Below the pieces are notes generated by a model. It was given only the letters and a program-made list of their open reading frames with translations. It was not told the DNA's origin and did no database searches. A stretch of DNA of 64,000 nt, taken from assembly GCA_965204295.1 (NCBI GenBank), contig OZ241973.1:2170001-2234000 (forward strand), given 5' to 3'. Every line of letters begins with the position of its first letter. Positions within the stretch are counted from its first letter, which is position 1. This document shows positions 26,418 through 36,000 of this stretch, in pieces. Position numbers and translations under genes: made by a program. Origin of the DNA: JAWKWH01 sp965204295 (lineage in GTDB: Bacteria > Pseudomonadota > Alphaproteobacteria > Rhizobiales > Rhizobiaceae).

Positions 26418-29400
26418 TCACCTGATCGCCTTGTCGATGAAGTTCAGCGTGGTCGCGTTCTCGATCAGGGTTCTGACCCGGTTGCGATCCAGACCCGAAG
26501 GGATTTCGGCGTCGATCTCCAGCCTGATCGAAACGTCGGCGCCCGGCAGCGTCGTGAGCTGTTCGATAATCGCCTCCACGATTTGGTGGATGTCCCGCGC
26601 CGGCCGGTCGGCCGAAATCATGACCGCGCCGGCGAAACGCGTAGGCTTCTTTTCGGGGTCCGGAGCCGGTTCTCCTTGCGTATCGCCATCCGGCGCCGGC
26701 GCAGGGCCAACGCCTTCGGCGGGCGGCGCTCCGCCCGGCGCCACGGGGCCTTCCGGCCGTTCGGGCCGGTGAGCTTCGGCGACGTCGGGTCTGACGATGA
26801 CCGAGTCGCCATCGATCACGATTTGAATCCGGCCTTCACCCGAAATCGCCAGACCGACGTAGCTTTGCCCGGCTTCGTCCCATCGCTCGGCATAGGCGAA
26901 CGGTCCCGGAAGCATCCCGCCAGAGACCGCCGATTGGACCGCCCTGGCGAGCACGCTCCGGTTCTCGACGCGCGGCAGATAGGTGTAGCGGTTCATGTAC
27001 TCCCACAAGTCTTTCAGGAACAGGTGGTCTTTTCCGTTCCAGATGTACTTCCGCAACTCGCGATCCAGCCGGGCGGGACCGAGTTCGGGCAACAGCCCCT
27101 CGTCGCCGACAAGCTTCCTGCTCGCCCGCGCCAGCAATCCGTCCTGAGCCTGCACTTTGGCCGATGTCCATTCCAAATCCGCCTGCGCGCTTTCCTGAAC
27201 CGGATAGAGCAGCCAGCGCCAGGTCTCTTTCAGCCGCGCCTTGAGCGTTTCGTCGCCTTCGTTCATCTTCTCCCTGGCGAGCGCGCTGTCGCTTTGCGTC
27301 AGGTCGAGGCGGTCGGTGTCGCGAACGATCTCCGCCCACGCCAGGGCGAAGCGCATCGCCGATTTCAGGTCGTCGAGCTGGCGCTGTTCCGCCGCCAGGA
27401 ACACGAGCATGTTGCGGTAGACGCGCGGCGTGCTCCCGCGCTGCATCAGGATGTCCTTGGCCTCGTCCAGCGCCTCGGAGCCGTCTCTTCCGGTGTGCGG
27501 ATGGGCGACGCCCAGGACGACGGCGCGCACGCCGCCCGGCTCGTCGGGCACGTCGGACGAACCGCCCGGCGCCGCCTGCACGGCGTCGAAGCGCCCGCGG
27601 TCTCCGAGGCCGTTGATGTAGCGGGCGAGCGCCTTGTCGATTTCCGCCAGGACCAGAGCCTCCTCGATCTGACCGGCCCTGTCGGCGGCGATCCGGTTCA
27701 GGCTCGCCGCCATCGAATACCAGTAGCGCCCGAGATCGCTGTGCATGAACCTGGCCCGGTTCGTCAGGCGTCTCAGCGCGTCGCCGAAAATCGCCGGGCG
27801 CTCCCCCGGCTGGACGACGCCGAGATTGATCTGCTTGTCGTCGAGGCCCCTGTTCTGCTGGCCGTGAGTCGGCGCCGTTCCCATGAACACGGCGCGGGCG
27901 ACTCTCCGCGCCGCCGAATAGCGGTTCAGGTTCGGCGCCGATTGGTCGATTCTGTAGGGGATCGAGGTCGCCCCCTCCACGTCGCCGGCGATAATCGACT
28001 GCCAGCTTGCGTCGAGATAATGAAGCAGTTCCGGTTCCACGCGCGCCCGGCTGATAGCCACGCCGCCCGGCATGATCATGACCGAGGGATCGTCGCCCAT
28101 CCAGAGTTCGTGGATGACCTGCGCCATCAGCCGCAGCACGCCGCGCGTGCGCTGAAACTTCTCCAGCGAACCCCAGCCGGTGTAGAGCTGATCGAACAGT
28201 TCGGGATGGATCGGATAGGCCCTTTCCAGCTTCCGGCGATAGTCTTCGTCCGAGCAGCCCTGCGGGAAGTCGTTGGCGTTTTCCCGATAGAGCTTCGCGA
28301 ACTGTTTCAGCGTGTTGTCGCGGTGATGGAACCTGTCGCCGGGAATCTCCCTGAACAGCCGCCGACGGACGATCTCGTAGCTTTCCTCCTGCGAAGCCGG
28401 ACGCCACGAGGATTCTATCCGGCTGAAGGTCTGTTGCAGCCGCGCCAGCGCCTCCTTGCCGCCATCGCCGCCGACTTCGATCTGCGAGGCGGGCAGGGAG
28501 GCGACCAGCAGCGCGCCCGGGCTTGCCTTCACCGCCTCGGTCAGCGCCTGAACGAAGGTCAGATTGGCGTCGAACGAGCCGGACGGCAGACCGTCGACCT
28601 TGTAGATCTGGCGCAGATAGGCGACCCATTCGTCGATCAGGATCAGACACGGCGCGCATTTCCTGAAAATCGCCTCAAGCAGGTCCGAGCCGGGCGCGAC
28701 CCCGCTTGCGTCCTGTCCGGCGATCATGTCGAAAGCCCCGGCTCCGCCAAGCTGCCACGCCAGTTCGCCCCAGCTCGTTCGGCATTCCCGGCCGCCCTCC
28801 AGGCCGATGATGTCGTGCGCGCCGCGCGCGCTGCCCACCAGCACGGCGCGGTTGATCCTCCCGGGGACGGCAAGTCCGTTCGCGGACAGAAGCTGGTCGA
28901 GCCCCGGCAGTTCCTCCGCCGGCGTCCCGCCCGCCATGTGGTAGAGCGCCAGCATCGAGTGGGTCTTGCCGCCGCCGAAACTGGTCTGCAACTCGACCAC
29001 CGGATCGCCGCCCGCGCCCGAAAGCCGCCCGGCGGCCCCGGTCAGCAGGGCGCTCAACCCTTCCGTCAGATAGGTGCGGGAGAAGAACGCGCCCGGATCG
29101 CGATATTCCGGCGGCGCGCCGCCATTGTGAACCTTGGCGAGGTCGGCGGCGAATTCGGCCTGCCGGAACTCGCCCTCCGCCACGTCCTTGTGCGGTTCGA
29201 CCACGTCGCGCCACGGCATCAGCCCCGCCACCGTATCGACCGAAATGTCGGAGCGTTGCGTCTTGCGCCGCTCCTCGTTGCGGGCCAGTTCGGCGTATTT
29301 CGTGCGCAGGATGGTGTCGCGCGCCGCGCCGATTTTCCCGGCCGCATCCCCGGCGCTCACCGCCTCCAGCAGCCGCCGCATCGTGTCGAGCGCGCGCTCG

Positions 29401-29717
29401 GCGTCGTCATAGCTGAAATTCTCGTTGTGCGACAGCTTGTTGCGCACGTCGAGCAGTTCGGACACGTAGGAGCGTTCGGGTTGTCCCAGCACCGTGGCGA
29501 ACGCCTCTTTCCAGAACGCCATCATCGCCTTCAAAAGCCCCTGCTGATCCCAGGCGATGTCGCCGCCATCGGCTTTCAGGCCGGAAACGCGCGCCACCGC
29601 CTCGGCCCGCCAGTGTCCCTTGACCTGCGATTCCAGCCGCTTCTCGACGAAGGGGATCAATCCCTCCGGCAGCAGTTCCATGCCGTCGAATACGTGCTGG
29701 CGCGTGCTTTTGGCCAT
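26418..29717 (-). CDS. HEPN (Swt1-like)-DUF499 P-loop ATPase, defence-associated
   Basis: A 1099-residue protein with an N-terminal Swt1-type HEPN region and a DUF499 ATPase core. The HEPN catalytic motif Rx4H is intact as R92-NKLS-H97, so RNase activity is possible. Walker A is FGGGKTHS at about 247-254 and Walker B CLILIDEW at about 357-364. A proline/glycine-rich linker near residue 980 precedes a C-terminal domain (AVMISADRPARDIHQIVEAI) with RLEIDAEIPSG. DUF499 proteins recur with DUF1156 methyltransferases in defence islands. It is the last gene of a tight four-gene operon, 10 bases after the methyltransferase. The mechanism is not known to me. Confidence 0.88.
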   Translation of the reverse strand: MAKSTRQHVFDGMELLPEGLIPFVEKRLESQVKGHWRAEAVARVSGLKADGGDIAWDQQGLLKAMMAFWKEAFATVLGQPERSYVSELLDVRNKLSHNENFSYDDAERALDTMRRLLEAVSAGDAAGKIGAARDTILRTKYAELARNEERRKTQRSDISVDTVAGLMPWRDVVEPHKDVAEGEFRQAEFAADLAKVHNGGAPPEYRDPGAFFSRTYLTEGLSALLTGAAGRLSGAGGDPVVELQTSFGGGKTHSMLALYHMAGGTPAEELPGLDQLLSANGLAVPGRINRAVLVGSARGAHDIIGLEGGRECRTSWGELAWQLGGAGAFDMIAGQDASGVAPGSDLLEAIFRKCAPCLILIDEWVAYLRQIYKVDGLPSGSFDANLTFVQALTEAVKASPGALLVASLPASQIEVGGDGGKEALARLQQTFSRIESSWRPASQEESYEIVRRRLFREIPGDRFHHRDNTLKQFAKLYRENANDFPQGCSDEDYRRKLERAYPIHPELFDQLYTGWGSLEKFQRTRGVLRLMAQVIHELWMGDDPSVMIMPGGVAISRARVEPELLHYLDASWQSIIAGDVEGATSIPYRIDQSAPNLNRYSAARRVARAVFMGTAPTHGQQNRGLDDKQINLGVVQPGERPAIFGDALRRLTNRARFMHSDLGRYWYSMAASLNRIAADRAGQIEEALVLAEIDKALARYINGLGDRGRFDAVQAAPGGSSDVPDEPGGVRAVVLGVAHPHTGRDGSEALDEAKDILMQRGSTPRVYRNMLVFLAAEQRQLDDLKSAMRFALAWAEIVRDTDRLDLTQSDSALAREKMNEGDETLKARLKETWRWLLYPVQESAQADLEWTSAKVQAQDGLLARASRKLVGDEGLLPELGPARLDRELRKYIWNGKDHLFLKDLWEYMNRYTYLPRVENRSVLARAVQSAVSGGMLPGPFAYAERWDEAGQSYVGLAISGEGRIQIVIDGDSVIVRPDVAEAHRPERPEGPVAPGGAPPAEGVGPAPAPDGDTQGEPAPDPEKKPTRFAGAVMISADRPARDIHQIVEAIIEQLTTLPGADVSIRLEIDAEIPSGLDRNRVRTLIENATTLNFIDKAIR

Positions 29718-29727
29718 GATCGTTCCC

Positions 29728-32622
29728 TTACAAATCCATTCGCGTCTGGCCGGGGCCGCGAATATCGTGGATCGCGGCGGCGTCGCGAATCAGGTCCGGC
29801 CAGTCGGCGATCAATGCGTTATAGGCGGTCGCCTCCTTCGCGTCCCGCCGCTTGTTGGCGGCGATGTCGTAGAGGCAATAGGCGAGGTCTTTTACCGCCC
29901 CGGCCCTGCCGCCGGTCTTTTTGAGCAGCAGCGCCGTGTCGTGCGACACGCCGCCTTGTTCATGGGTCCGCACGAGGTGTTGCAGACATTCCCACACCGT
30001 CGGATGGGTGTCGGTCTGCGGTTCCCATTCCGGGTCGAGTTCGCCGCGATTCAGGATGCGCACCCTGCCGGCCGCGCTTTCGACGATGCCGGCGTGTTTG
30101 ACGCTTTCGACCGAGATGCCGCGGGCGCGGGCCAGATTGTCGGCCGCGCCGTAATCGCCCTTGCCCATGCCGTGCTGTTCGAACCAGGTGACGGCGAAGC
30201 GGGTGTCGGCGTCGAACTCGCCCTGAACGCCGCCGAGATAATCGTCGAGTTCGGCGTTGATCAGTTGCAGCGCCGTCCTGACCGTCATCGGCTTGTCGTC
30301 GGCCTCCAGCACCTGATGATAGCGCGAGAAGACGCCCATGCCGGGGCCGATGGCCGATTGCGGCATGTCGGCCGGGGCGATGTTGGCGGCCTGAAGTTCG
30401 GCGATGGCCGGCGGCAGTTGGCGTTTCAGCGCGCGGATGAATTCGGCGCGGGTGACGGTTTCCGCCGTCTCATCCTTCCTGCGGCAGACGAGGATGACCG
30501 AATTGGCGAGGGCGTTGCTGCTATTTCCTCGCATCCTGTTCGCCAGTTCGGTGCGCATCGGCCAGGTGCCGACCACGGCGTAGCCGGCCTCGATCACGGC
30601 TTGCAGAAACGTCGCCCAGCCGGTCGAACTGATGCCTTCCCGCGCGATTTCGCTTTGCTTGAAGGCGTAGTAGATCGTCGCCGGGAAGCGTTCGGACGAT
30701 TGCGCCGCCATGTTGGCGATGGCGCGGCTCATTCCTTGCAGGAAGAAATTCCCGGCTTCCTGTTTTCCCGCGTGCCGATAGGGCGTGGCGACCAGTTCTT
30801 CGGATTTGGGCGCCGCCAACATGCCGAACGCTTCGGGAAAGACAGGGCGAACAAGAGGTTTCATCCAGGCGAAGAAGAAGTCGGACAGGTCCGCATATCC
30901 GATATTGTCGTAATAGGGCGGGTCGGTGGAAATCACGGCGTTCGCAGGATAGAAAACGGTTTGCGCATCGTGTTGACGCTCTACTCCGCTTGTAACAATC
31001 TGAATCCCTTCCACGACTTTCCAGATCCACTCAACACATGAAATCCAGTTGCCAGTAGAATATGAAAAGCAATTACCCTCCGCGAAGTCCCAACTCATTG
31101 GCAGCGCTTGCCTTCCAAAAGTATTTCTAATTTTTGTATATCCCGAATCCCAAGTGCAGATAGTACTTCCACGGTCCGCCAGACGGTCAATCGCAAATGC
31201 CAGATACACGCTCACCGCTTCGGCATAGGCTTTCGCGCCCGCGCCGCCGTCGCGGAGCGGTGTCGGGTCGGGGAACGCCGCCAGGGCGTCCGCCTCGATC
31301 TTCGCCCGCGCCTCATGCACCAGATCGGAGAAGGTGTTCAAGGCGACAAGCTGGCGGTCGGTGAACAGATCGCCGAAAGTGCGAAGACCGTATGGCGGTG
31401 TACAAAATGCCCGCATATCGTTTGGTAATGGCGCCTCAGGCTTCCGCTCTGGTCGTTCGGAAAAGGCAATTTTGACTTGCTCGTCGTTCGGCCCCACGTA
31501 ACGCCGCCCGCGCTTGCCCTCGGCCACGATGGCGATAAGCGTCTGCCCCATCTTGCCGTCGCGGCCCATCCGCTTGACGTATTCCGGCGTGATCGCCGTG
31601 CCCGACATGATGCAGCGGAAATTCGCGCCGCGCCCGGCCTTGGTTCCCTCCTTCGCGCCGGCGATTTCGGCCTTTGTTCCCCCGCGCCGGATACGATAGG
31701 CGATGGTCTTGGCCCGCCGGTCCACGACGGGCTCGACCCACGCCTCCTTTCCGGCTTTGGAACTCAGCAGAAAGCTCGACGCAATCGGCGCCCGCACGCC
31801 GGCAACGGCCGGGTCGGGGCTCGGCACGGTGCGCGCCCAAAGCCAGGCGATGACGGTCGCCCCGCCGCCGCCATATTCGCTCGGCAGGTCCACCTTTGGA
31901 TAAAGATGCCCGATGCGCTCGAACGCCTTTTCGCGCATCCATGCGCCATAGAACTTCACATCCTCCGCCAGCCCTTCGGCGTTGCGGTAGTGGTTGCGCT
32001 CCTTGCCGCCGGGATGGACCGGTTCCCTGTCCCTGAACTTCGGCGGGATTTCGATCATCGCCTTGCCGATCATGACCGCAACCGGATTGAGGTCGGAGCC
32101 ATGAGCGGGCAGGCCCAGCCGCTGCGCCTCCAGCGGGATCGATCCGCCGCCCGAAAACGGGTCGCAGACCGGCGGCAGCGGCTCGCCGCAGCTTTTGCGG
32201 ATTTCCGCCCGCGCGCGTTCCAGCACCTCCCCGTCGGTCGAATTCTCCCATTTCACCAGGTCCTCGATAATGGCGAACAGCCGCTTGCGCTCGATCTCGA
32301 CCGCCAAATCCTCCAGCGTCGGCTTCGCCGCCGCGTCCCGCGCCGAAGCCTCGCCCCCCTCCCACGCCTTCACCCGCCCGGGCAGTTCCGCCGCGGCCCG
32401 CGCGCGCAGCTTCGCATCGGCCAGCAGTTCCTCCGCCCGCGAGGAGGGATCGTCCACAAGCTGCGCGAACAGCACCGCCCGGCACGCCGCCAGCGGCCGC
32501 CGCGCCCACCACAGATGCAGGGTGGAGGGGTGCCCGTGCCGGATCGACTTCTCCCGCACCGCCGCCGCATTGATGGCTTCGAGCGGAATGGCGACCTCGA
32601 TGAGTTTCTTGCGGTGGGGCAT
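29728..32622 (-). CDS. DUF1156 DNA adenine/cytosine-type methyltransferase, defence-associated
   Basis: A 964-residue protein with the diagnostic DUF1156 N-terminus KLIEVAIPLEAINAAAVREK followed by SIRHGHPSTLHLWWARRPL. The SAM-binding motif DPFSGGG is at residues 154-160 and the amino-methyltransferase catalytic motif DPPY at 567-570, an order typical of beta-class N-MTases. Between them is a long insertion with mixed helical content. It presumably modifies self DNA so that partner proteins can tell it from phage DNA; target site and base are unknown. It starts 8 bases after the 137-aa gene. Confidence 0.9.
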   Translation of the reverse strand: MPHRKKLIEVAIPLEAINAAAVREKSIRHGHPSTLHLWWARRPLAACRAVLFAQLVDDPSSRAEELLADAKLRARAAAELPGRVKAWEGGEASARDAAAKPTLEDLAVEIERKRLFAIIEDLVKWENSTDGEVLERARAEIRKSCGEPLPPVCDPFSGGGSIPLEAQRLGLPAHGSDLNPVAVMIGKAMIEIPPKFRDREPVHPGGKERNHYRNAEGLAEDVKFYGAWMREKAFERIGHLYPKVDLPSEYGGGGATVIAWLWARTVPSPDPAVAGVRAPIASSFLLSSKAGKEAWVEPVVDRRAKTIAYRIRRGGTKAEIAGAKEGTKAGRGANFRCIMSGTAITPEYVKRMGRDGKMGQTLIAIVAEGKRGRRYVGPNDEQVKIAFSERPERKPEAPLPNDMRAFCTPPYGLRTFGDLFTDRQLVALNTFSDLVHEARAKIEADALAAFPDPTPLRDGGAGAKAYAEAVSVYLAFAIDRLADRGSTICTWDSGYTKIRNTFGRQALPMSWDFAEGNCFSYSTGNWISCVEWIWKVVEGIQIVTSGVERQHDAQTVFYPANAVISTDPPYYDNIGYADLSDFFFAWMKPLVRPVFPEAFGMLAAPKSEELVATPYRHAGKQEAGNFFLQGMSRAIANMAAQSSERFPATIYYAFKQSEIAREGISSTGWATFLQAVIEAGYAVVGTWPMRTELANRMRGNSSNALANSVILVCRRKDETAETVTRAEFIRALKRQLPPAIAELQAANIAPADMPQSAIGPGMGVFSRYHQVLEADDKPMTVRTALQLINAELDDYLGGVQGEFDADTRFAVTWFEQHGMGKGDYGAADNLARARGISVESVKHAGIVESAAGRVRILNRGELDPEWEPQTDTHPTVWECLQHLVRTHEQGGVSHDTALLLKKTGGRAGAVKDLAYCLYDIAANKRRDAKEATAYNALIADWPDLIRDAAAIHDIRGPGQTRMDL

Positions 32623-32630
32623 GGGGATTG

Positions 32631-33044
32631 TCAGAGCTTTCCAAATCGGTCGTGAATGAATTGAGGGCCGAGCGGCCCCACCTTTTGAAGCAGTCCCTCT
32701 GGCAGCGGCTCACCGAGAATTTGTGCCGCGAATGTGTCCGGGTTGCCCTGTTCGGTCATAGCGAGCCAGAAGTAGTCGTCCGCCACCACATAGTTTCCGT
32801 TCTTGGCGTAGAGCCATGGCTGTGCGGGTTTGCCGTTCTGCCAGTCGCTGAACATCTGCCGCACAGCCTCCTGTCCGCCCTCCATGCTTTCGGGACGATG
32901 GCTATCGAACGCGCGCTTCAACGAGACTTTCGCCGTCTTGATAACCGCGCCGTAGACAGGAATTTGACCACGGGATGCGCGGAGAAACAGGCTCTGGAAA
33001 TGAACGTCGTCTGGCGGTGCGAAGTGAATGGAGTCGACGTTCAT
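32631..33044 (-). CDS. Unknown small protein within defence operon (137 aa)
   Basis: A 137-residue soluble protein that I do not recognise. It begins MNVDSIHFAPPDDVHFQSLF and contains KPAQPWLYAKNGNYVVADDY and PDTFAAQILGEPLPEGLLQK. No cysteines, membrane segments or nucleotide-binding loops are seen. Its ATG overlaps the helicase stop by four bases and it ends 8 bases before the methyltransferase, so it is almost certainly co-translated with them. Its position suggests an adaptor, specificity or regulatory subunit, which is inference. Confidence 0.75.
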   Translation of the reverse strand: MNVDSIHFAPPDDVHFQSLFLRASRGQIPVYGAVIKTAKVSLKRAFDSHRPESMEGGQEAVRQMFSDWQNGKPAQPWLYAKNGNYVVADDYFWLAMTEQGNPDTFAAQILGEPLPEGLLQKVGPLGPQFIHDRFGKL

Positions 33045-36000
33045 CCCGGTTCCTCCGCCCGCTCAAGCAGGCTTTTGATATTCATCTGAATCGCGGTGAC
33101 CCCGAACTCCGGTTCCTGCGTAAACGGTTTTCGCACATAACGCGGCGGGCGGGCGAAACCGTTCTCGACCCGGACGATGGCGAGAATAAACCTGTCCGGC
33201 TCGTGCAGCGAGGTGATGACCTCCTGCCGCGTGACCGTCACCGTGGCCGCGCCTTCGATTCTCCCCTTGACCTCGATGAAGCGCAGATGGCCCGCATCGG
33301 GGTCGTAGGAGGCGATGTCGTAACCGACCTTCTGCGCGGAAACGTCGGTGGGCGCGTTGCCCAGCGCGCGTTCGGCCCGCATGACGGCCTCCATCGCCGC
33401 GCGTTCGATCCCGCGCCGCGCCGCCGGGTCTTCCGAGAAGCCGGTCGCGGCGGGCGCGCGGGACATCAGCAGGCCGCGCGGGATGACGACCATGCCGCCG
33501 CGAACGCGCGGGGGCCGACCGGAGATAAACCGCTCCTGCTCCAGCACTTCCATGCGGCGCTTCAGACGTTCCGCCAGTTCTTCCGCGCGCCGTTGGGCGT
33601 TTTGCCAGTTCAGACGGGTTTTCCTGCCGGCCCGCTCTTCCTGCTTGAGTTCGCCCGCCCGCGTGTCCCAATAGTTGATCTCCTTGCCGAGCCGCGCCTT
33701 CACCTCCCGTTCCACCTTGTCGATCTCCGGGATGCGGCGCGCCTTGACCTCGGCGACATGACCTTGCGCAAGTTCCACGGCGGCGAAGCGGACGGCGGTC
33801 TTCTCCGGATCCTTCCGCAGCCAGTCCGCGTCCAGCAGATCCCGCGCCGAAGCGATCTCATCGGGCGTGGCGGGGCGAAGGTTGAGGTGCGGGGCGATCC
33901 CGGCGTTGACCGCCCGACCCGCGCCGTCGATGGCGGCGAATTGCAGGCGCTCCGAGACGATGTGCGGTTTGCCCGTCGCCATGGTGCGCCCGTCCCGGAC
34001 ACTGTGCTCCAGCAGAAACAGCGCCGTGATCTCCTCGCCTGGGTCGGTGTCGTCGACCAGTATGGCTCCGCGCTTCATCAAATGGCCGTGGCGCTCGCGG
34101 ATCAGGCCGATCACCGCTTCGAGCAGCGGATGGCCGGGGCACACGAAGGCCGCCACCGGCTGCCGGTCGATCCCGCTCTTCTCGAAGCAGATGCGCTCGT
34201 ATTTCTTCCGGACCGGCGCACCCGAGCCGGTCTGCCGGTCCCGTTCCCTGACGCTCATGGGAACATGGGTAATTTCCCAGCGGCCTTGCTCGCGGCGCTT
34301 GATCCGTCCGCCGAGTTGTTTGAACGCCTCGACGAAGAAGCTCTGCACGTGATGCGGTTGCAGCCTTTGCGCTTCGGCCCGCTCCATCTCGATACGCAGT
34401 TCGCGAACCCTTGCCCGGGGCATGGAGTCGTTCGTCAGCGCCCGGCGCTCAAGGAGTTGCAACAGGCGGTCCCGGTCGACGGCTCCGTCCACGGCATCGA
34501 ACAGCCTGGCCTTCACCTCCTCCCGCTCGCCGTACCGGATGGCCTCCACCAGCAGATCGCGAAGCGCCGTTCCCTCGAACAACTCGCCAAGCACATCGTA
34601 GACGCGACCGCCCAGAGCCTCGCGCGCCGCTTCCAGCTTGTCGAGCAGGCGGGCATAGACCTCGCCCTCGCGGGTGTCGGCCGCGACAAGGTTCCAGAGA
34701 TGGCAGACCTCGGTCTGGCCGATGCGGTGAATGCGCCCGAAGCGTTGCTCGATCCTGTTCGGGTTCCACGGCAGGTCGTAATTGACCATCAGATGCCCGC
34801 GCTGAAGGTTCACGCCTTCGCCCGCGGCGTCGTTGGCGATCAGAACCAGCAGGTCCTTGTCCTGCATGAAGCGCTCGATGACTTTCCGGCGCTCCTCTCG
34901 CGTCACGCCGCCATGGATGACCTCGACGGCTTCCGGTTTGCCAAGTCTGGCGCGCGCCTTTTCGAGCAGATAGCGCAGCGTGTCCTTCGGTTCGGTGAAG
35001 ATGATCAGCTTGCGGCGGTTTCCGTCCGCGTCGATCATCAAATCGTCATCGAGAATCCTGTCGAGCTGCGTCCATTTCGTATCCTTTCCGGACCGCAGGA
35101 CGCCGAGGGCCATCGCCTCGAGGCCCTTGAGGGTCCGCACCTCGATTTCAAGCTGCTCCACCGTCTCGGCGGTCGTCGCGCCGGTCGAAATCAGGTCTTC
35201 GAGATCGTCGATCTCATCCTGTCCGAGTTCCTCGATGTTCTTTAGGATTTCTTCCGTGACGCAGGCGGAACGGATGGGCGAGCCTGCGCCTTTGCGCACA
35301 AGCCGGGCTTCGGCGAGTTCCGCTTCCAGGCGCTCGCGCCGTCTCTTCAGGGATTCGCGGATCGCCGCCGGCGACGATGCCAGGCGGCGTTGCAGGATTT
35401 GAAGGGCGAAGCCGACGTTATTGCGCTTCTTGCCGTCCCGGTCGGCGAATCTCCGGACGCGGTTCATTTCGGTTCGGACATACTCCGTGACGTCGCCGTA
35501 AAGGCGGGCCTCTTGCGGGGAGAGTTCGTATCTGACCGTATAGGCCCGGCGCTCGGGGAAAAGCGGCCTGCCATCGAATTTCAGCAGTTCTTCCTTGGTC
35601 AGGCGGCGCATCATGTCGCCGCTGTCCGCGTAGTGAACGCCGTCGCGGAAACGCCCCTCGAACCGGTCGCCGTCAAGGAGGGCCATGAAGAGTTGAAAGT
35701 CCTCTTCCTTGCCGTTGTGCGGCGTGGCGGACATCAGCAGAAAGTGGCGGCAGACCCGGCCCAGCAACCGGCCGAGCCGGTAGCGCCGGGTGTATTTCAC
35801 TTCGCCGCCGAAGAAACCGGCGGACATGCGGTGCGCCTCGTCGCAGACGACAAGATCCCATTCGTTCGAAGAGAGTAGCTTCTGCCGCAAATCTTCGTTT
35901 CTGGCCAAGACGTCGAGGCGCGCGATGAGGCGGTTTCGATCGTCGAACACGTTGCCCGAGCGGGAAGTCTCGATCATGTCGCGCGTGAGAATGTCGAATT

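Noticed and set aside
26583..29924. 1113-residue plus-strand ORF opposite the DUF499 gene
   Set aside because: Long antisense frames are common in GC-rich DNA; it is arginine-rich without motifs, while the minus strand encodes a recognisable HEPN-ATPase.
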